A stretch of DNA of 64,000 nt from assembly GCF_000834055.1 (NCBI RefSeq), contig NZ_JXSQ01000005.1:1-64000 (forward strand), in the 5' to 3' direction. This DNA is from Leucobacter komagatae (GTDB lineage Bacteria; Actinomycetota; Actinomycetes; Actinomycetales; Microbacteriaceae). Numbering within the stretch: position 1 is the first letter of the stretch; each line of letters begins with the position of its first letter. Positions 53,544-62,385 of the stretch are shown here, one piece after another. Made by a program: the position numbers and the translations under genes. The notes under the pieces are model-generated. The model did no database searches. It was not told where the DNA came from and worked only from the letters and a program-made list of their open reading frames with translations.

Positions 53544-54188
53544 CTAGCCGCCAAGCGGGGCCTCGCCGGGGGCCGACGGCGGGTAGACCGCGTTGAAGGC
53601 CTCGACCCAGTGTGCGGTGTCGGCCTCGCAGAGGTAGCTCACGCCCGTGATCATCTTCGCCGCGGTGTTCCGCTCACCTACGCGGCGCTCCTCGCCCGTG
53701 ACTTCCGCTGGCAGCATCGCTTGGAACAGCGGGCTCGATCCGACGTGGACGATGAGGGTGTCCTGGGTGACCCGGTGTCCCTGCAGGATCGATGTCTCGC
53801 AGGCGTCCATCGCGAGCGCAAGATACGTTGACTCGGCCTCGGCGCTCCACGTCTGCCCTTGCGATTCGACGAAGGCCTTCTCCCGCCCGATGAATTCCTT
53901 CTGGGCGTCGGTCTGCGCGACAAGCGGGGTGCCGTCGAGCGGCATGCCCTGATCGGCGATGAACTGGTCGCGTTCGGCAAGCGCCGCCTCGAAGTCGACG
54001 GGCCCGTCCTCGAAGCCCTCCGAGGTTTCCGCTCCCGGGGCGGGCTTCTTCGCCGGCGCCTCTGGCGTGACTTTGCTCGAGGCCTTGGGGTCGGGCGCGG
54101 CATCCGGCGCCGAGCAGGCGGAGAGCATGAGGCCCGCTGCGAGCACGGAGCTCGTCAGCGCGATCGTTCGACGGATGGTGATTGGCAT
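53544..54188 (-). CDS. predicted lipoprotein, unknown function
   Basis: 214 residues; the start has GAAGGAG upstream. The lipobox is LMLSAC (Cys at 25), so it is lipid-anchored on the outer face. A Pro/Ala/Glu linker leads to a helical domain of about 150 residues with FEAALAERDQFIADQGMPLDGTPLVAQT, FIGREKAFVESQGQTWS and ALAMDACETSILQGHRV (a Cys at about 143 and a second near SYLCEAD may pair). I do not recognise a family. It lies between the DUF7455 gene and the sigA terminator and probably has its own promoter. Confidence 0.85.
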   Translation of the reverse strand: MPITIRRTIALTSSVLAAGLMLSACSAPDAAPDPKASSKVTPEAPAKKPAPGAETSEGFEDGPVDFEAALAERDQFIADQGMPLDGTPLVAQTDAQKEFIGREKAFVESQGQTWSAEAESTYLALAMDACETSILQGHRVTQDTLIVHVGSSPLFQAMLPAEVTGEERRVGERNTAAKMITGVSYLCEADTAHWVEAFNAVYPPSAPGEAPLGG

Positions 54189-54386
54189 GTCGGCTCCTTC
54201 GGGGGATATTGGGCTCGGGGCACACGCGGCGCACTGCGTGGCTTGACCGCAGTCAAGCGTCGGGACGCTGATAGGAACGACACGGATACGAACCCAGTCT
54301 AAGCACGCCCGCGGCGGTCACCACGGATCCCTCGGCCGGTCGCCCGCATCTCCCGTGGACCGCTGATGGGTCGCCTGCGCACAAAA

Positions 54387-54424
54387 CACCTGTGGCCCGA
54401 CAGTGAGTGTCGGGGCCACAGGTG
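54387..54424 (-). terminator. terminator of sigA
   Basis: CACCTGTGGCCCGACA pairs with TGTCGGGGCCACAGGTG (one bulged base), and the minus-strand transcript then reads TTTTG. It starts 37 nt after the sigA stop. Confidence 0.88.
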
Positions 54425-54460
54425 TGGTGCGAGGGAATCCCCGCGGGAGTACCTGACGGT

Positions 54461-55864
54461 CTAGTCGAGGTAGTCGCGCAGCTGCTGGCTGCGTGACGGG
54501 TGGCGAAGCTTCGCCATTGTCTTCGACTCGATCTGGCGAATACGCTCACGCGTCACGCCGAAGGTATCGCCAATCTGGTCCAGGGTCTTCGGCATACCGT
54601 CGCCAAGGCCAAAGCGCATCTTGATAACGCCTGCCTCGCGCTCCGACAGCGAATCGAGCAGCTGCTCAAGCTGCTGCTGCAGCATCGTGAAGCCGACTGC
54701 GTCGGCAGGCACGATCGCCTCGGTGTCCTCGATGAGGTCGCCGAACTCGCTGTCGCCGTCTTCGCCAAGCGGGGTATGCAGCGAAATCGGCTCGCGGCCG
54801 TACTTCTGCACCTCGATGACCTTTTCGGTGGTCATGTCGAGCTCGCGGCTCAACTCCTCAGGAGTCGGCTCGCGGCCGAGATCCTGCAGCATCTGACGCT
54901 GCACGCGCGCCAGCTTGTTGATGACTTCAACCATGTGCACCGGGATACGGATGGTGCGAGCCTGATCGGCCATTGCGCGGGTGATTGCCTGGCGGATCCA
55001 CCACGTCGCGTAGGTCGAGAACTTGAAGCCCTTGGTGTAGTCGAACTTCTCGACTGCACGGATGAGGCCGAGGTTACCCTCCTGGATGAGGTCAAGGAAC
55101 TGCATGCCGCGGCCCGTGTAGCGCTTCGCGAGCGATACAACGAGACGAAGGTTCGCTCCGAGCAGGTGGCTCTTTGCGCGCTGCCCGTCACGGGCAACCC
55201 ACTTGAGCTCACGCTCAAGCTTCTTGGGGAGCCCCTTCTCGGTTCCGAGCTTCTCTTCCGCGAAGAGTCCAGCCTCGATACGCATCGCAAGCTCGACCTC
55301 CTCAGCGGCGTTGAGGAGCGCGACCTTGCCGATCTGCTTCAGGTAATCCTTGACAGGGTCGGCGGTGGCGCCGGGGATCGCCGTCGTTACCGTCGGCACA
55401 TCCTCTTCGTCACCGGCCTTGAGCACGATCGCGCCGGTCGGGAGCGGCTCGCGAAGCTCTGCTGCTGGCTGATCTTCCTCTGCCTGCTCGTCCGCGTCAG
55501 TTGCTTCGACCTCATCAGAAGTATCGATGAGGTCTTCGGCAGCCTTCTTTGCGCGCGTAGCTGGCTTGCGAGCCGGAGCCTTCTTTGCTGGAGCCTTCGC
55601 TGCCGGCTCCTCTGCTGCTGTCGTCTTCTTCGCCGAAGCTGCCTTGGTAGGTGCCTTTGCTGCTGCCGTCTTTGCCGCGGTGGTCTTCGCCGCAGCAGTC
55701 TTCTTGGCAGGGGCCTTCGTACTCGAGGCCTTCTCTGCGGTGGTCTTCGCTGCCGACGCGGTCTTCTGAGCTGGAGCGTTTGTAGCGGGCGTTTCGGCCG
55801 CGCTCTGCTCCTCGCTCTCAGCCGTCTTCGCCGCGCGAGTCTTGGTCGTTGTCGCTGCTGCCAC
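54461..55864 (-). CDS. sigA: principal RNA polymerase sigma factor
   Basis: 467 residues from the GTG at 55864, with GAGGAAG upstream. Region 1.2 has [17 protein letters not shown]; region 2 is complete, with [41 protein letters not shown]; region 3 with [18 protein letters not shown]; and region 4.2 with [20 protein letters not shown]. The first 110 residues are an Ala/Lys/Thr-rich, probably disordered extension ([16 protein letters not shown] type), typical of actinobacterial group-1 sigma factors. It directs most transcription, and would recognise the TANNNT boxes listed here. Confidence 0.97.
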   Translation of the reverse strand: MAAATTTKTRAAKTAESEEQSAAETPATNAPAQKTASAAKTTAEKASSTKAPAKKTAAAKTTAAKTAAAKAPTKAASAKKTTAAEEPAAKAPAKKAPARKPATRAKKAAEDLIDTSDEVEATDADEQAEEDQPAAELREPLPTGAIVLKAGDEEDVPTVTTAIPGATADPVKDYLKQIGKVALLNAAEEVELAMRIEAGLFAEEKLGTEKGLPKKLERELKWVARDGQRAKSHLLGANLRLVVSLAKRYTGRGMQFLDLIQEGNLGLIRAVEKFDYTKGFKFSTYATWWIRQAITRAMADQARTIRIPVHMVEVINKLARVQRQMLQDLGREPTPEELSRELDMTTEKVIEVQKYGREPISLHTPLGEDGDSEFGDLIEDTEAIVPADAVGFTMLQQQLEQLLDSLSEREAGVIKMRFGLGDGMPKTLDQIGDTFGVTRERIRQIESKTMAKLRHPSRSQQLRDYLD

Positions 55865-55977
55865 GCAACTTCCTCTCAGATCTCGTCGGTGTGCATCCCA
55901 AAAACTGCGCACACCATGAAAACCCATGTCAAGCCCGCGGTATTCCCGCGACGATTGAAATGGGTTCGTAGGGTCTA

Positions 55978-56910
55978 TTATTGCATGCCTTGGCCGTCGT
56001 TCGGTTCAGGTCCCTGATTGCGCTCCGCTAAGAAGCGTTCAAGCTCACTCGCCAACTGGTCTGCCGTTGGCATAGCGCCGTCCTCACCAAGGAGCGACAC
56101 GCGCTCCCCCTGAGCCTCGACGTACTTGTCAAAGCGGAGCTCGAGGTTCACGAGCATCTCGCGCGATTCGTCATTCTCCGCGATCTGCCGATCCACCTGC
56201 GCGCGGAATTCGCGTGCGCGCTCCCGCGCCTCATCCGTCGCGAACAGCAGCCCGGTAGCGGCCATGATGTTGTCGAGCGCGGTACTCAAGAGTTCTGGGT
56301 ACTCGTTATTTGCAAGGTAGTGGGGAACGAGGTGCGAGAAGCCAACAACTTCCTCACCGACACCGTGCAATCGGTACTCAAGCACGTGCACGATGCTCGC
56401 TGGCAAACGGGTTGTCGGCTTCCACACTGAACGCTCGATGAGGTCTTCGCGCGAACCACTCACCGTCCCAACAATGGGCCTGGTGTGCGGCACGGGCATC
56501 GGTATGGCCTGTACCCACGCGGTGATGGAGACCTCGAACTCGTGCACGAGGAGCAGCACCGCATCAACGAAGGACTCCCACTTGAAGTCGGGCTCGTATC
56601 CGGAGAGCAGTAGGAACGGTGCCCCGAGCTCATCCTGCGCGAGGCTGAGCACGAGCTCCTCAGGACTGTAATCCGTGAAGTGGTCCTCGTTGAAGGTAAT
56701 GAGGGGACGACGCGCGCGGTAATCGAACAGCTGATCCGAGTCGAATCGGACGATCTCCTCGGGTTTGCACCGCTCCCAGAGATATTGCTCGAGCTGCGAG
56801 ACTGCGTTGCCTGCGTCACTCGCGCCGGAAAGCGCGACAATGAGCGGGAGGCCCTTCGCGACACTCGCGCGGCGCTCCTCGTAGACGGCTGAGAAGAGAG
56901 ATTCGGTCAC
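55978..56910 (-). CDS. PAC2 family protein
   Basis: 310 residues from the GTG at 56910. PAC2 is the fold of archaeal and eukaryotic proteasome-assembly chaperones. The domain spans about 22-225 ([95 protein letters not shown]). The last 90 residues are helical and charged. The neighbours sigA and lpd match common actinobacterial gene order. The reaction is unknown; a TACAAT -10 box lies 6 nt upstream. Confidence 0.92.
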   Translation of the reverse strand: MTESLFSAVYEERRASVAKGLPLIVALSGASDAGNAVSQLEQYLWERCKPEEIVRFDSDQLFDYRARRPLITFNEDHFTDYSPEELVLSLAQDELGAPFLLLSGYEPDFKWESFVDAVLLLVHEFEVSITAWVQAIPMPVPHTRPIVGTVSGSREDLIERSVWKPTTRLPASIVHVLEYRLHGVGEEVVGFSHLVPHYLANNEYPELLSTALDNIMAATGLLFATDEARERAREFRAQVDRQIAENDESREMLVNLELRFDKYVEAQGERVSLLGEDGAMPTADQLASELERFLAERNQGPEPNDGQGMQ

Positions 56911-56916
56911 ATCATC

Positions 56917-56922
56917 ATTGTA
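56917..56922 (-). promoter_or_regulatory. -10 hexamer, leaderless promoter of PAC2 gene
   Basis: TACAAT on the minus strand, 6 nt before the GTG at 56910. Confidence 0.5.
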
Positions 56923-57072
56923 CGAAAATCACCACGAAACGGGCCGAAATGCGCGACAAGCGAACACACAAGGTTCCGCTCCGGGAGATTCTGAGAAGTA
57001 GTAGGCTAAACGATGCGCACCGCATACCGCGCGGATCAGGCACAGGACACACAAAACCGAGGGAGACCCCAC

Positions 57073-58446
57073 TTGGCCGAGCACCAGTTTGACATCGTAG
57101 TTCTTGGTGGCGGAAGCGCCGGATACGCCACCGCAGTCCGAGCAACCCAACTCGGCATGACGGCGGCGATCATTGAGAAGGACAAGCTCGGAGGCACATG
57201 CCTCCACCGCGGCTGTGTTCCGACGAAGGCACTTCTCCACTCCGCCGAGGTTGCAGACGTTGCGCGCGAAGGCGCCACGTATGGCATTAACTCCAGCGTT
57301 GAGTCGATTGACATCGCAGCAGTGAACAGTTTCCGAGAGAAGCTGGTTTCCAGCAAGTTCAAGGGCCTGCAGGGGCTCATCAAGGCAAACGGCATCACGG
57401 TATTCGCCGGCGAAGGCCGCCTCTCAGCCGCAAACACCGTTCAGGTCGGTGACGACACCGTCGTCGGCAAGAACGTCATCCTCGCCTCAGGGTCCTACTC
57501 ACGCTCACTCCCCGGCCTCGAGCTCGGCGGACGCGTCATCACCAGCGAGCACGCGCTCGAGCTGCAGGAGATCCCGAGCAAGGTCATCGTCCTCGGCGGC
57601 GGCGTCATTGGCGTTGAGTTCGCCAGCGTATGGCGTTCGTTCGGCGCAGACGTCACCATCGTTGAGGGCCTCCCGCACCTCGTCCCCAACGAGGAGGAGT
57701 CGGTCTCGAAGCAGCTTGAGCGGGCATTCCGCAAGCGCGGCATCGACTACAAGCTCGGCGTCCGTTTCCAGGGCGTCACTCAGGACGACTCCAGCGTGAC
57801 AGTCACCCTCGAGGATGGCACGACCCTCACCGCCGATTACCTCCTCGTGGCTGTTGGCCGCGGCCCGGCAACGCAGGGGCTCGGCTACGAAGAAGCAGGG
57901 ATCGAGATGGATCGCGGCTTCGTGCTCACGAACGAGCGCCTCGCTACAAACGTCGCCGGCGTCTACGCGGTTGGCGACATCGTTCCCGGCCTGCAGCTCG
58001 CGCACCGCGGCTACCAGCAGGGAATCTTCGTCGCGGAGGAAATCGCCGGCCTGAACCCGGTGGTCGTCGCTGACGTGAACATCCCGAAGGTCACCTACTG
58101 CGACCCCGAGATTGCATCGGTCGGTCTCACGGAGGCGAAGGCTGCTGAGAAGTACGGCGCTGAGAACATCTCCGCGTACGAGTACAACCTTGCTGGCAAC
58201 GCCAAGAGCTCGATCCTTGGCACCGCAGGAACGGTCAAGGCGGTTCGCCTGAACGACGGCCCAGTCCTCGGCGTGCACATGATCGGCGCCCGCGTCGGCG
58301 AGCTCGTCGGCGAGGCGCAGCTCATCGTGAACTGGGAAGCCTACCCGGAGGATGTCGCACCGTTCATCCACGGGCACCCGACCCAGAACGAGACGATCGG
58401 CGAGGCAATGCTCAAGCTCGCCGGCAAGCCACTGCACGCCATCTGA
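57073..58446 (+). CDS. lpd: dihydrolipoyl dehydrogenase (E3)
   Basis: 457 residues from a TTG at 57073, with GGGAG 8 nt upstream; the ATG at 57013 is not followed by the family start. Flavoprotein disulfide reductase that reoxidises lipoyl groups of the 2-oxo-acid dehydrogenase complexes. FAD site VVLGGGSAGYATAVRAT, redox Cys pair GGTCLHRGCVPTKALLH, NAD site VIVLGGGVIGVEFASVW, second FAD motif VYAVGDIVPG, and the dimer-interface HGHPTQNE (catalytic His and Glu) are all present. The sucB E2 gene follows 49 nt later. A TAGGCT box at 57002-57007 is the probable promoter, with a short leader. Confidence 0.96.
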   Translation: MAEHQFDIVVLGGGSAGYATAVRATQLGMTAAIIEKDKLGGTCLHRGCVPTKALLHSAEVADVAREGATYGINSSVESIDIAAVNSFREKLVSSKFKGLQGLIKANGITVFAGEGRLSAANTVQVGDDTVVGKNVILASGSYSRSLPGLELGGRVITSEHALELQEIPSKVIVLGGGVIGVEFASVWRSFGADVTIVEGLPHLVPNEEESVSKQLERAFRKRGIDYKLGVRFQGVTQDDSSVTVTLEDGTTLTADYLLVAVGRGPATQGLGYEEAGIEMDRGFVLTNERLATNVAGVYAVGDIVPGLQLAHRGYQQGIFVAEEIAGLNPVVVADVNIPKVTYCDPEIASVGLTEAKAAEKYGAENISAYEYNLAGNAKSSILGTAGTVKAVRLNDGPVLGVHMIGARVGELVGEAQLIVNWEAYPEDVAPFIHGHPTQNETIGEAMLKLAGKPLHAI

Positions 58447-58495
58447 GCGCGGCGTCACAAGCTAGTTACAAAGAATCTTTAGAAGGAGAATCACG

Positions 58496-60247
58496 ATGAG
58501 TGAATCGGTAGTCCTCCCCGCGCTGGGCGAGAGCGTCACCGAGGGGACGGTGACCCGCTGGCTGAAGCAGGTCGGGGAGACCGTGGCGGTCGACGAGCCG
58601 CTGCTCGAGGTCTCGACCGACAAGGTGGATACCGAGGTACCGTCGCCGGTAGCTGGTGTGGTCGAGGAGATCCTCGTACAGGAAGATGAGACCGCTGAGG
58701 TCGGCGCTGTGCTTGCACGCATCGGCGACGGAAGCGGCGCAGGCGATGCTCCCGCAGCCCCGGCAGAGGCCGCTCCGGCAGCCGAGCCCGCACCCGCAGC
58801 CGAGCCCGCACCCGCAGCCGAGCCCGCTCCCGCAGCGGAGCCCGCACCTGCAGAGGCTGCAGCACCTGCCGCGGCCGAGAGCGGCGACGCACAGGACGTC
58901 GTACTCCCCTCGCTCGGCGAATCGATCACCGAGGGAACCGTGACGCGGTGGCTCAAGGAGATCGGTGACAGCGTTGAGGTCGATGAGCCTCTCCTCGAGG
59001 TATCGACCGACAAGGTCGACACCGAGGTACCCTCGCCCGTAGCTGGTGTGCTCCAGGAGCAGCTCGTTGGCGAAGACGAGACCGTCGAGGTCGGAGGCGT
59101 GCTCGCACGCATCGGTAGCGGCCAGCCCGCTGCGCAGTCCAACGAGGCCCCTGCAGAACCAGCGCAGGCTCCGGCAGCCGCTGCAGCACCAGCTGCGCCA
59201 GCCACGCCGGCGCCCGCTCCTGCTGCGGCAGAGGCTCCGGCAGCACCGGCTCCGGCAGCACCGGCTCCTGCTGCACAGGCAGCACCGGCCCCTGCGGCTG
59301 CACCGGCACCCGCTGCACCGGCAGAGGCCGCTCCCGCGGCTGAGGCTGGCGGCTACGTCACCCCGATCGTGCGCAAGCTCGCGAACGAAAAGGGCGTCGA
59401 CCTTTCGACCGTCACCGGAACCGGTGTCGGCGGCCGCATCCGCAAGGAAGACGTGCTCGCAGCCGCGGCTGCAACCCCGGCCGCTTCTGCTGCGCCTGCT
59501 GCTCCGGCGAAGGCCGAGCGCGTCGTCTCCGAGCTTCGTGGCACGACGCAGAAGATGAGCCGCCTGCGCAAGGTTGTTTCGGAGCGCGCCGTCGCCTCGA
59601 TGCAGCAGACCGCACAGCTCACCACCTTCGTGAAGGTCGACGTGACGCGCGTTGCGCAGCTGCGTCAGGCGAAGAAGGATGAGTTCTTTGCAAAGACTGG
59701 CTCGAAGCTCTCCTTCCTGCCGTTCTTCGCGGTTGCTGCCGCCGAAGCGCTGCAGTCACACCCGGTGATCAACGCTACTGTCGAGGGCGATTCGATCGTC
59801 TACCCGGCGAGCGAGAACATCAGCATCGCCGTCGACACTGAGCGCGGCCTGCTTGCGCCTGTGCTCCGTGACGCGGCGACGAAGGACATCGCGCAGATCT
59901 CGGGCGAGGTTGCTGATCTGGCAGCGCGCACCCGCGACAACAAGCTCACACCTGACGAGCTCAGTGGCGGAACCTTCACGCTCACGAACACCGGCTCGCG
60001 TGGCGCACTGTTCGACACTCCGCTCGTGTTCCTCCCGCAGTCTGCGATCCTCGGAACCGGCGTGGTCTTCAAGGAGGCCGGCGTGGTTTCGACCCCAGAG
60101 GGCGACTCGATCGCGATCCGTTCGGCCGTCTACCTTGCGCTCTCGTACGATCACCGCATCGTTGATGGCGCCGACGCAGCTCGCTTCCTCACTCAGATGA
60201 AGCAGCGTCTCGAAGAGGGCGACTTCACCGCCGATCTCGGCATCTAG
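58496..60247 (+). CDS. sucB: 2-oxoglutarate dehydrogenase E2 (dihydrolipoamide succinyltransferase)
   Basis: 583 residues; the start has AGAAGGAG upstream. Two lipoyl domains, each with the lipoylation motif [12 protein letters not shown] (Lys at 43 and 173), are separated by an Ala/Pro/Glu linker that contains several near-identical 18-bp repeats (PAAEPA units). A second, longer Ala/Pro linker follows, then the peripheral-subunit-binding domain ([35 protein letters not shown]), and a C-terminal catalytic domain with [16 protein letters not shown]. Which 2-oxo acid (succinyl or acetyl) is transferred is inferred from the lpd-sucB pairing. It forms an operon with lpd. Confidence 0.93.
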   Translation: MSESVVLPALGESVTEGTVTRWLKQVGETVAVDEPLLEVSTDKVDTEVPSPVAGVVEEILVQEDETAEVGAVLARIGDGSGAGDAPAAPAEAAPAAEPAPAAEPAPAAEPAPAAEPAPAEAAAPAAAESGDAQDVVLPSLGESITEGTVTRWLKEIGDSVEVDEPLLEVSTDKVDTEVPSPVAGVLQEQLVGEDETVEVGGVLARIGSGQPAAQSNEAPAEPAQAPAAAAAPAAPATPAPAPAAAEAPAAPAPAAPAPAAQAAPAPAAAPAPAAPAEAAPAAEAGGYVTPIVRKLANEKGVDLSTVTGTGVGGRIRKEDVLAAAAATPAASAAPAAPAKAERVVSELRGTTQKMSRLRKVVSERAVASMQQTAQLTTFVKVDVTRVAQLRQAKKDEFFAKTGSKLSFLPFFAVAAAEALQSHPVINATVEGDSIVYPASENISIAVDTERGLLAPVLRDAATKDIAQISGEVADLAARTRDNKLTPDELSGGTFTLTNTGSRGALFDTPLVFLPQSAILGTGVVFKEAGVVSTPEGDSIAIRSAVYLALSYDHRIVDGADAARFLTQMKQRLEEGDFTADLGI

Positions 60248-60257
60248 CAGCATCAGT

Positions 60258-60297
60258 GGCGGGTCCCGCGCGCATCACGCGCGTGGGGCCCGCCTTT
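60258..60297. terminator. terminator after sucB
   Basis: A GC-rich stem (GGCGGGTCCCGCGCG against CGCGCGTGGGGCCCGCC, one mismatch/bulge) followed by TTTT, 10 nt after the sucB stop. It overlaps the stop of the minus-strand frame that follows, so it may work both ways. Confidence 0.9.
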
Positions 60298-60850
60298 TGC
60301 GTTCCCCGCTGAGCCGTCGCACTGTGTCGCCGGTCGGCGCGACCGGCGTGATGAGTGCGGTGACCTCGTGGGTGAGCGTCTCCTCAGCGAGCCCGCCGCT
60401 CCACTCAGGGGCCTCAGCGAGAAACTCTGCGGCCGCACGGAACCCGTCGAGTAGGTAGGCCTGCTCCCCCTGTCTCCCCCAGGCAGCGGCGAGCCGCTCG
60501 AGTTCAGCGAGTGCTACCCCGAACCCGGAGCACCCCCGGTCGTGGCGGAGCCTGGCGTGTGTGGCGGCCATTGCGCCTGCGGCGTAGCGTTGCCTCGTGC
60601 GCTGAGGCGCCTGATGCAAGAAGAGTAGCTCACGTGAGCCCGGGCCTGTGCGCGCGTATCTGGCGCCAGCCTCGTGCTCGATCCGCAGCCCGTGCGTGAG
60701 CGACTCGCCGAGGCACGCCCCGCGCGCTCGAACTTCGATTCCCCGTGCGCACACCAAAAGCAGGAGGTGGGCGAGCTGCGCCGCAGGAAGGTCAGGCCCC
60801 GCCGTTCGGCGTTGCGCGGAGCGGCCTGGGCGGAGTTGGAGTGGCTGCAT
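60275..60850 (-). CDS. coding-like frame without a clear start, unknown or broken gene
   Basis: A minus-strand frame of 191 codons whose third positions are mostly G or C and whose residues look protein-like (HLLLLVCARGIEVRARG, ALAELERLAAAWG, YLLDGFRAAAEFLAEAPEW). I do not recognise a family. The same frame stays open further upstream to about 61000 (LYSAEGVLHTPVDLAKGRT) but holds no ATG, GTG or TTG there before an in-frame TGA near 61000. A different frame with a GTG at 61065 covers the upstream part. This pattern suggests one gene with a frameshift near 60985-61000, or a start at the ATG at 60850. It is convergent with sucB. Confidence 0.45.
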   Translation of the reverse strand: MQPLQLRPGRSAQRRTAGPDLPAAQLAHLLLLVCARGIEVRARGACLGESLTHGLRIEHEAGARYARTGPGSRELLFLHQAPQRTRQRYAAGAMAATHARLRHDRGCSGFGVALAELERLAAAWGRQGEQAYLLDGFRAAAEFLAEAPEWSGGLAEETLTHEVTALITPVAPTGDTVRRLSGERKRRAPRA

Positions 60851-61084
60851 GGGCCAGATCCTCCCAGCATCGGCCTCGCCCGTGGCGCGAGTGCGGCTCC
60901 CGGTGGAGAGTGTTCGGCCCTTCGCCAGGTCGACGGGCGTGTGGAGAACGCCTTCGGCGCTGTAGAGGGCGTCCGCAACACGACTTTCACAGTTCGGCCC
61001 TCAAATACGAGACGTTGCGCCCCTAGCCGTGATTCGCTGACCGCGAACGGCCGCGCTTGTGTCACCCTGGTCGCCAGGACGCGG

Positions 61085-61090
61085 TACGAT
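61085..61090 (+). promoter_or_regulatory. -10 hexamer, leaderless promoter of DUF4191 gene
   Basis: TACGAT, 7 nt before the ATG at 61098. Confidence 0.5.
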
Positions 61091-61097
61091 GGAAGGT

Positions 61098-61787
61098 ATG
61101 GCAGAGGCGAAGCAGAAGTCCCCGGGTCGCATCAAGCAGATGGTGCAGGTGTATCACAACACCCGTAAGCACGATCGGATGTTGACCCCGCTCATGCTGC
61201 TGTCGTTCGTCGGCCCGATTGTTGCCGCCGTACTGCTCGCATGGCTACTTCCTGGGAACTGGTTTAGCTGGATCCTCTGGCCGCTTACCGGCGTGCTCGC
61301 CGGGCTCCTCATCGCGATGATCGTGCTTGGTCGCCGCGCTGAAGCAGTCGCGTACAGCCAGATTGAGGGACGCCCGGGCGCCGTTGGCGCGATCGTGCAG
61401 AGCGCGCTTCGCCGCAGCTGGCGCGGGTCAGAGGTTCCCGTGGCGATGACACGGCAGCAAGACGCCGTCTACCGGGTTATTGGCCGTGGTGGCGTTGTGC
61501 TCATCTCTGAGGGCTCGCTGCAGCGCACTCAGCGGATCGCTCAGGACGAGGAGCGCAAGCTCAAGCGCGCGATCTCGAATGTGCCGATCACGCACATGTA
61601 CGTTGGCGAGGATGAGGGCGCAGTCGCGTTACCGAAGCTGTCAAAGGAACTGCAGAAGCTCAAGCGCGTCCTCAATCGCAACGAGATTGCAGCGGTCTAC
61701 AACCGCCTGTCCTCGCTGCAGTCGAGCCCCGTTGGCATCCCGAAGGGCATTGACCCGAATCGTGTCCGCGCTCAGCGTCCCCGCTAA
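61098..61787 (+). CDS. DUF4191 family membrane protein
   Basis: 229 residues from the ATG at 61098; the two in-frame ATGs upstream lie in or before the promoter. Two membrane helices (about 32-52 and 57-78) are followed by a basic cytosolic region with GRPGAVGAIVQSALRRSWRGSEVPVAMTRQQDAVYRVIGRGGVVLISEG and AALPKLSKELQKLKRVLNRNE-like helices. This is the DUF4191 family, actinobacterial, next to glnA and an RDD gene in most genomes, as here. The function is unknown. Confidence 0.93.
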   Translation: MAEAKQKSPGRIKQMVQVYHNTRKHDRMLTPLMLLSFVGPIVAAVLLAWLLPGNWFSWILWPLTGVLAGLLIAMIVLGRRAEAVAYSQIEGRPGAVGAIVQSALRRSWRGSEVPVAMTRQQDAVYRVIGRGGVVLISEGSLQRTQRIAQDEERKLKRAISNVPITHMYVGEDEGAVALPKLSKELQKLKRVLNRNEIAAVYNRLSSLQSSPVGIPKGIDPNRVRAQRPR

Positions 61788-61799
61788 GCAGTCGCATCT

Positions 61800-62216
61800 A
61801 TGTCACAGAGTTTTGGCGATCTCGCACCGAGTGTTTACCCCGGTGAGCGACTCGGGCTCCCCGAGTCCGGGCCCCGATCCGTTGCGCGCGTCGGCCGTAG
61901 GTTGATTGCGGTCTGCATCGACTGGGCGCTCGCGTCGCTTCCCGCGTACCTGCTTATCGGCGGGCCGAACGCGATGTGGTGGCACCTCCTCGCGTTCGCC
62001 GCGCTCCAGATCATCTTTATCCCCACGATCGGTGGCTCACTTGGCCACCGCATCGTAGGCCTGCACGTTGTGCCGATCGCGGGCGGCTGGATCGGGCTCT
62101 GGCGCCCAATCGTGCGCAGCCTACTCGTTACGCTCGTGATTCCGGCGCTCGTCTGGGATTCAGACCAGCGTGGCTTCCACGACAAGATCGCAGGGACGGT
62201 GCTTATTCGCGCCTAG
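61800..62216 (+). CDS. RDD family membrane protein
   Basis: 138 residues. Three hydrophobic segments (about 32-52, 60-77 and 100-120) and the RDD features: RSVARVGRRLIAVCIDWALAS (first Arg, with Asp in the helix), GGSLGHRIVGLHVV, and the closing DQRGFHDKIAGTVLI. The conserved C-terminal R-G-x-H-D is in place. The role of the family is uncertain (some members act as Na+/H+ antiporters). It lies 12 bp after DUF4191 on the same strand and upstream of glnA. Confidence 0.92.
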   Translation: MSQSFGDLAPSVYPGERLGLPESGPRSVARVGRRLIAVCIDWALASLPAYLLIGGPNAMWWHLLAFAALQIIFIPTIGGSLGHRIVGLHVVPIAGGWIGLWRPIVRSLLVTLVIPALVWDSDQRGFHDKIAGTVLIRA

Positions 62217-62285
62217 TGCGCGATCACGGGATGATGCGAAAACGCGATGTCAGAGCCGACAACGACGTCCAACGCGCCGCAAGAC

Positions 62286-62323
62286 GTAACACGCCTGAAA
62301 CAGTGCTTCCATGCTCCGGAAAT
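62286..62323 (+). promoter_or_regulatory. GlnR-type box upstream of glnA
   Basis: GTAAC-N6-GAAAC (62286-62301) exactly fits the GTNAC-N6-GAAAC half of the actinobacterial GlnR site. At the right spacing a weaker second half follows: a poor a-site, then GAAAT after six bases. A -10 box TAGGCT (62334-62339) lies 33 nt downstream. This suggests nitrogen control of glnA. Confidence 0.6.
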
Positions 62324-62385
62324 GCTGGAAGCATAGGCTTTACCTACGAAGCGGCAGACCGCCGCACCGAAAAGTGAGGATCCCG

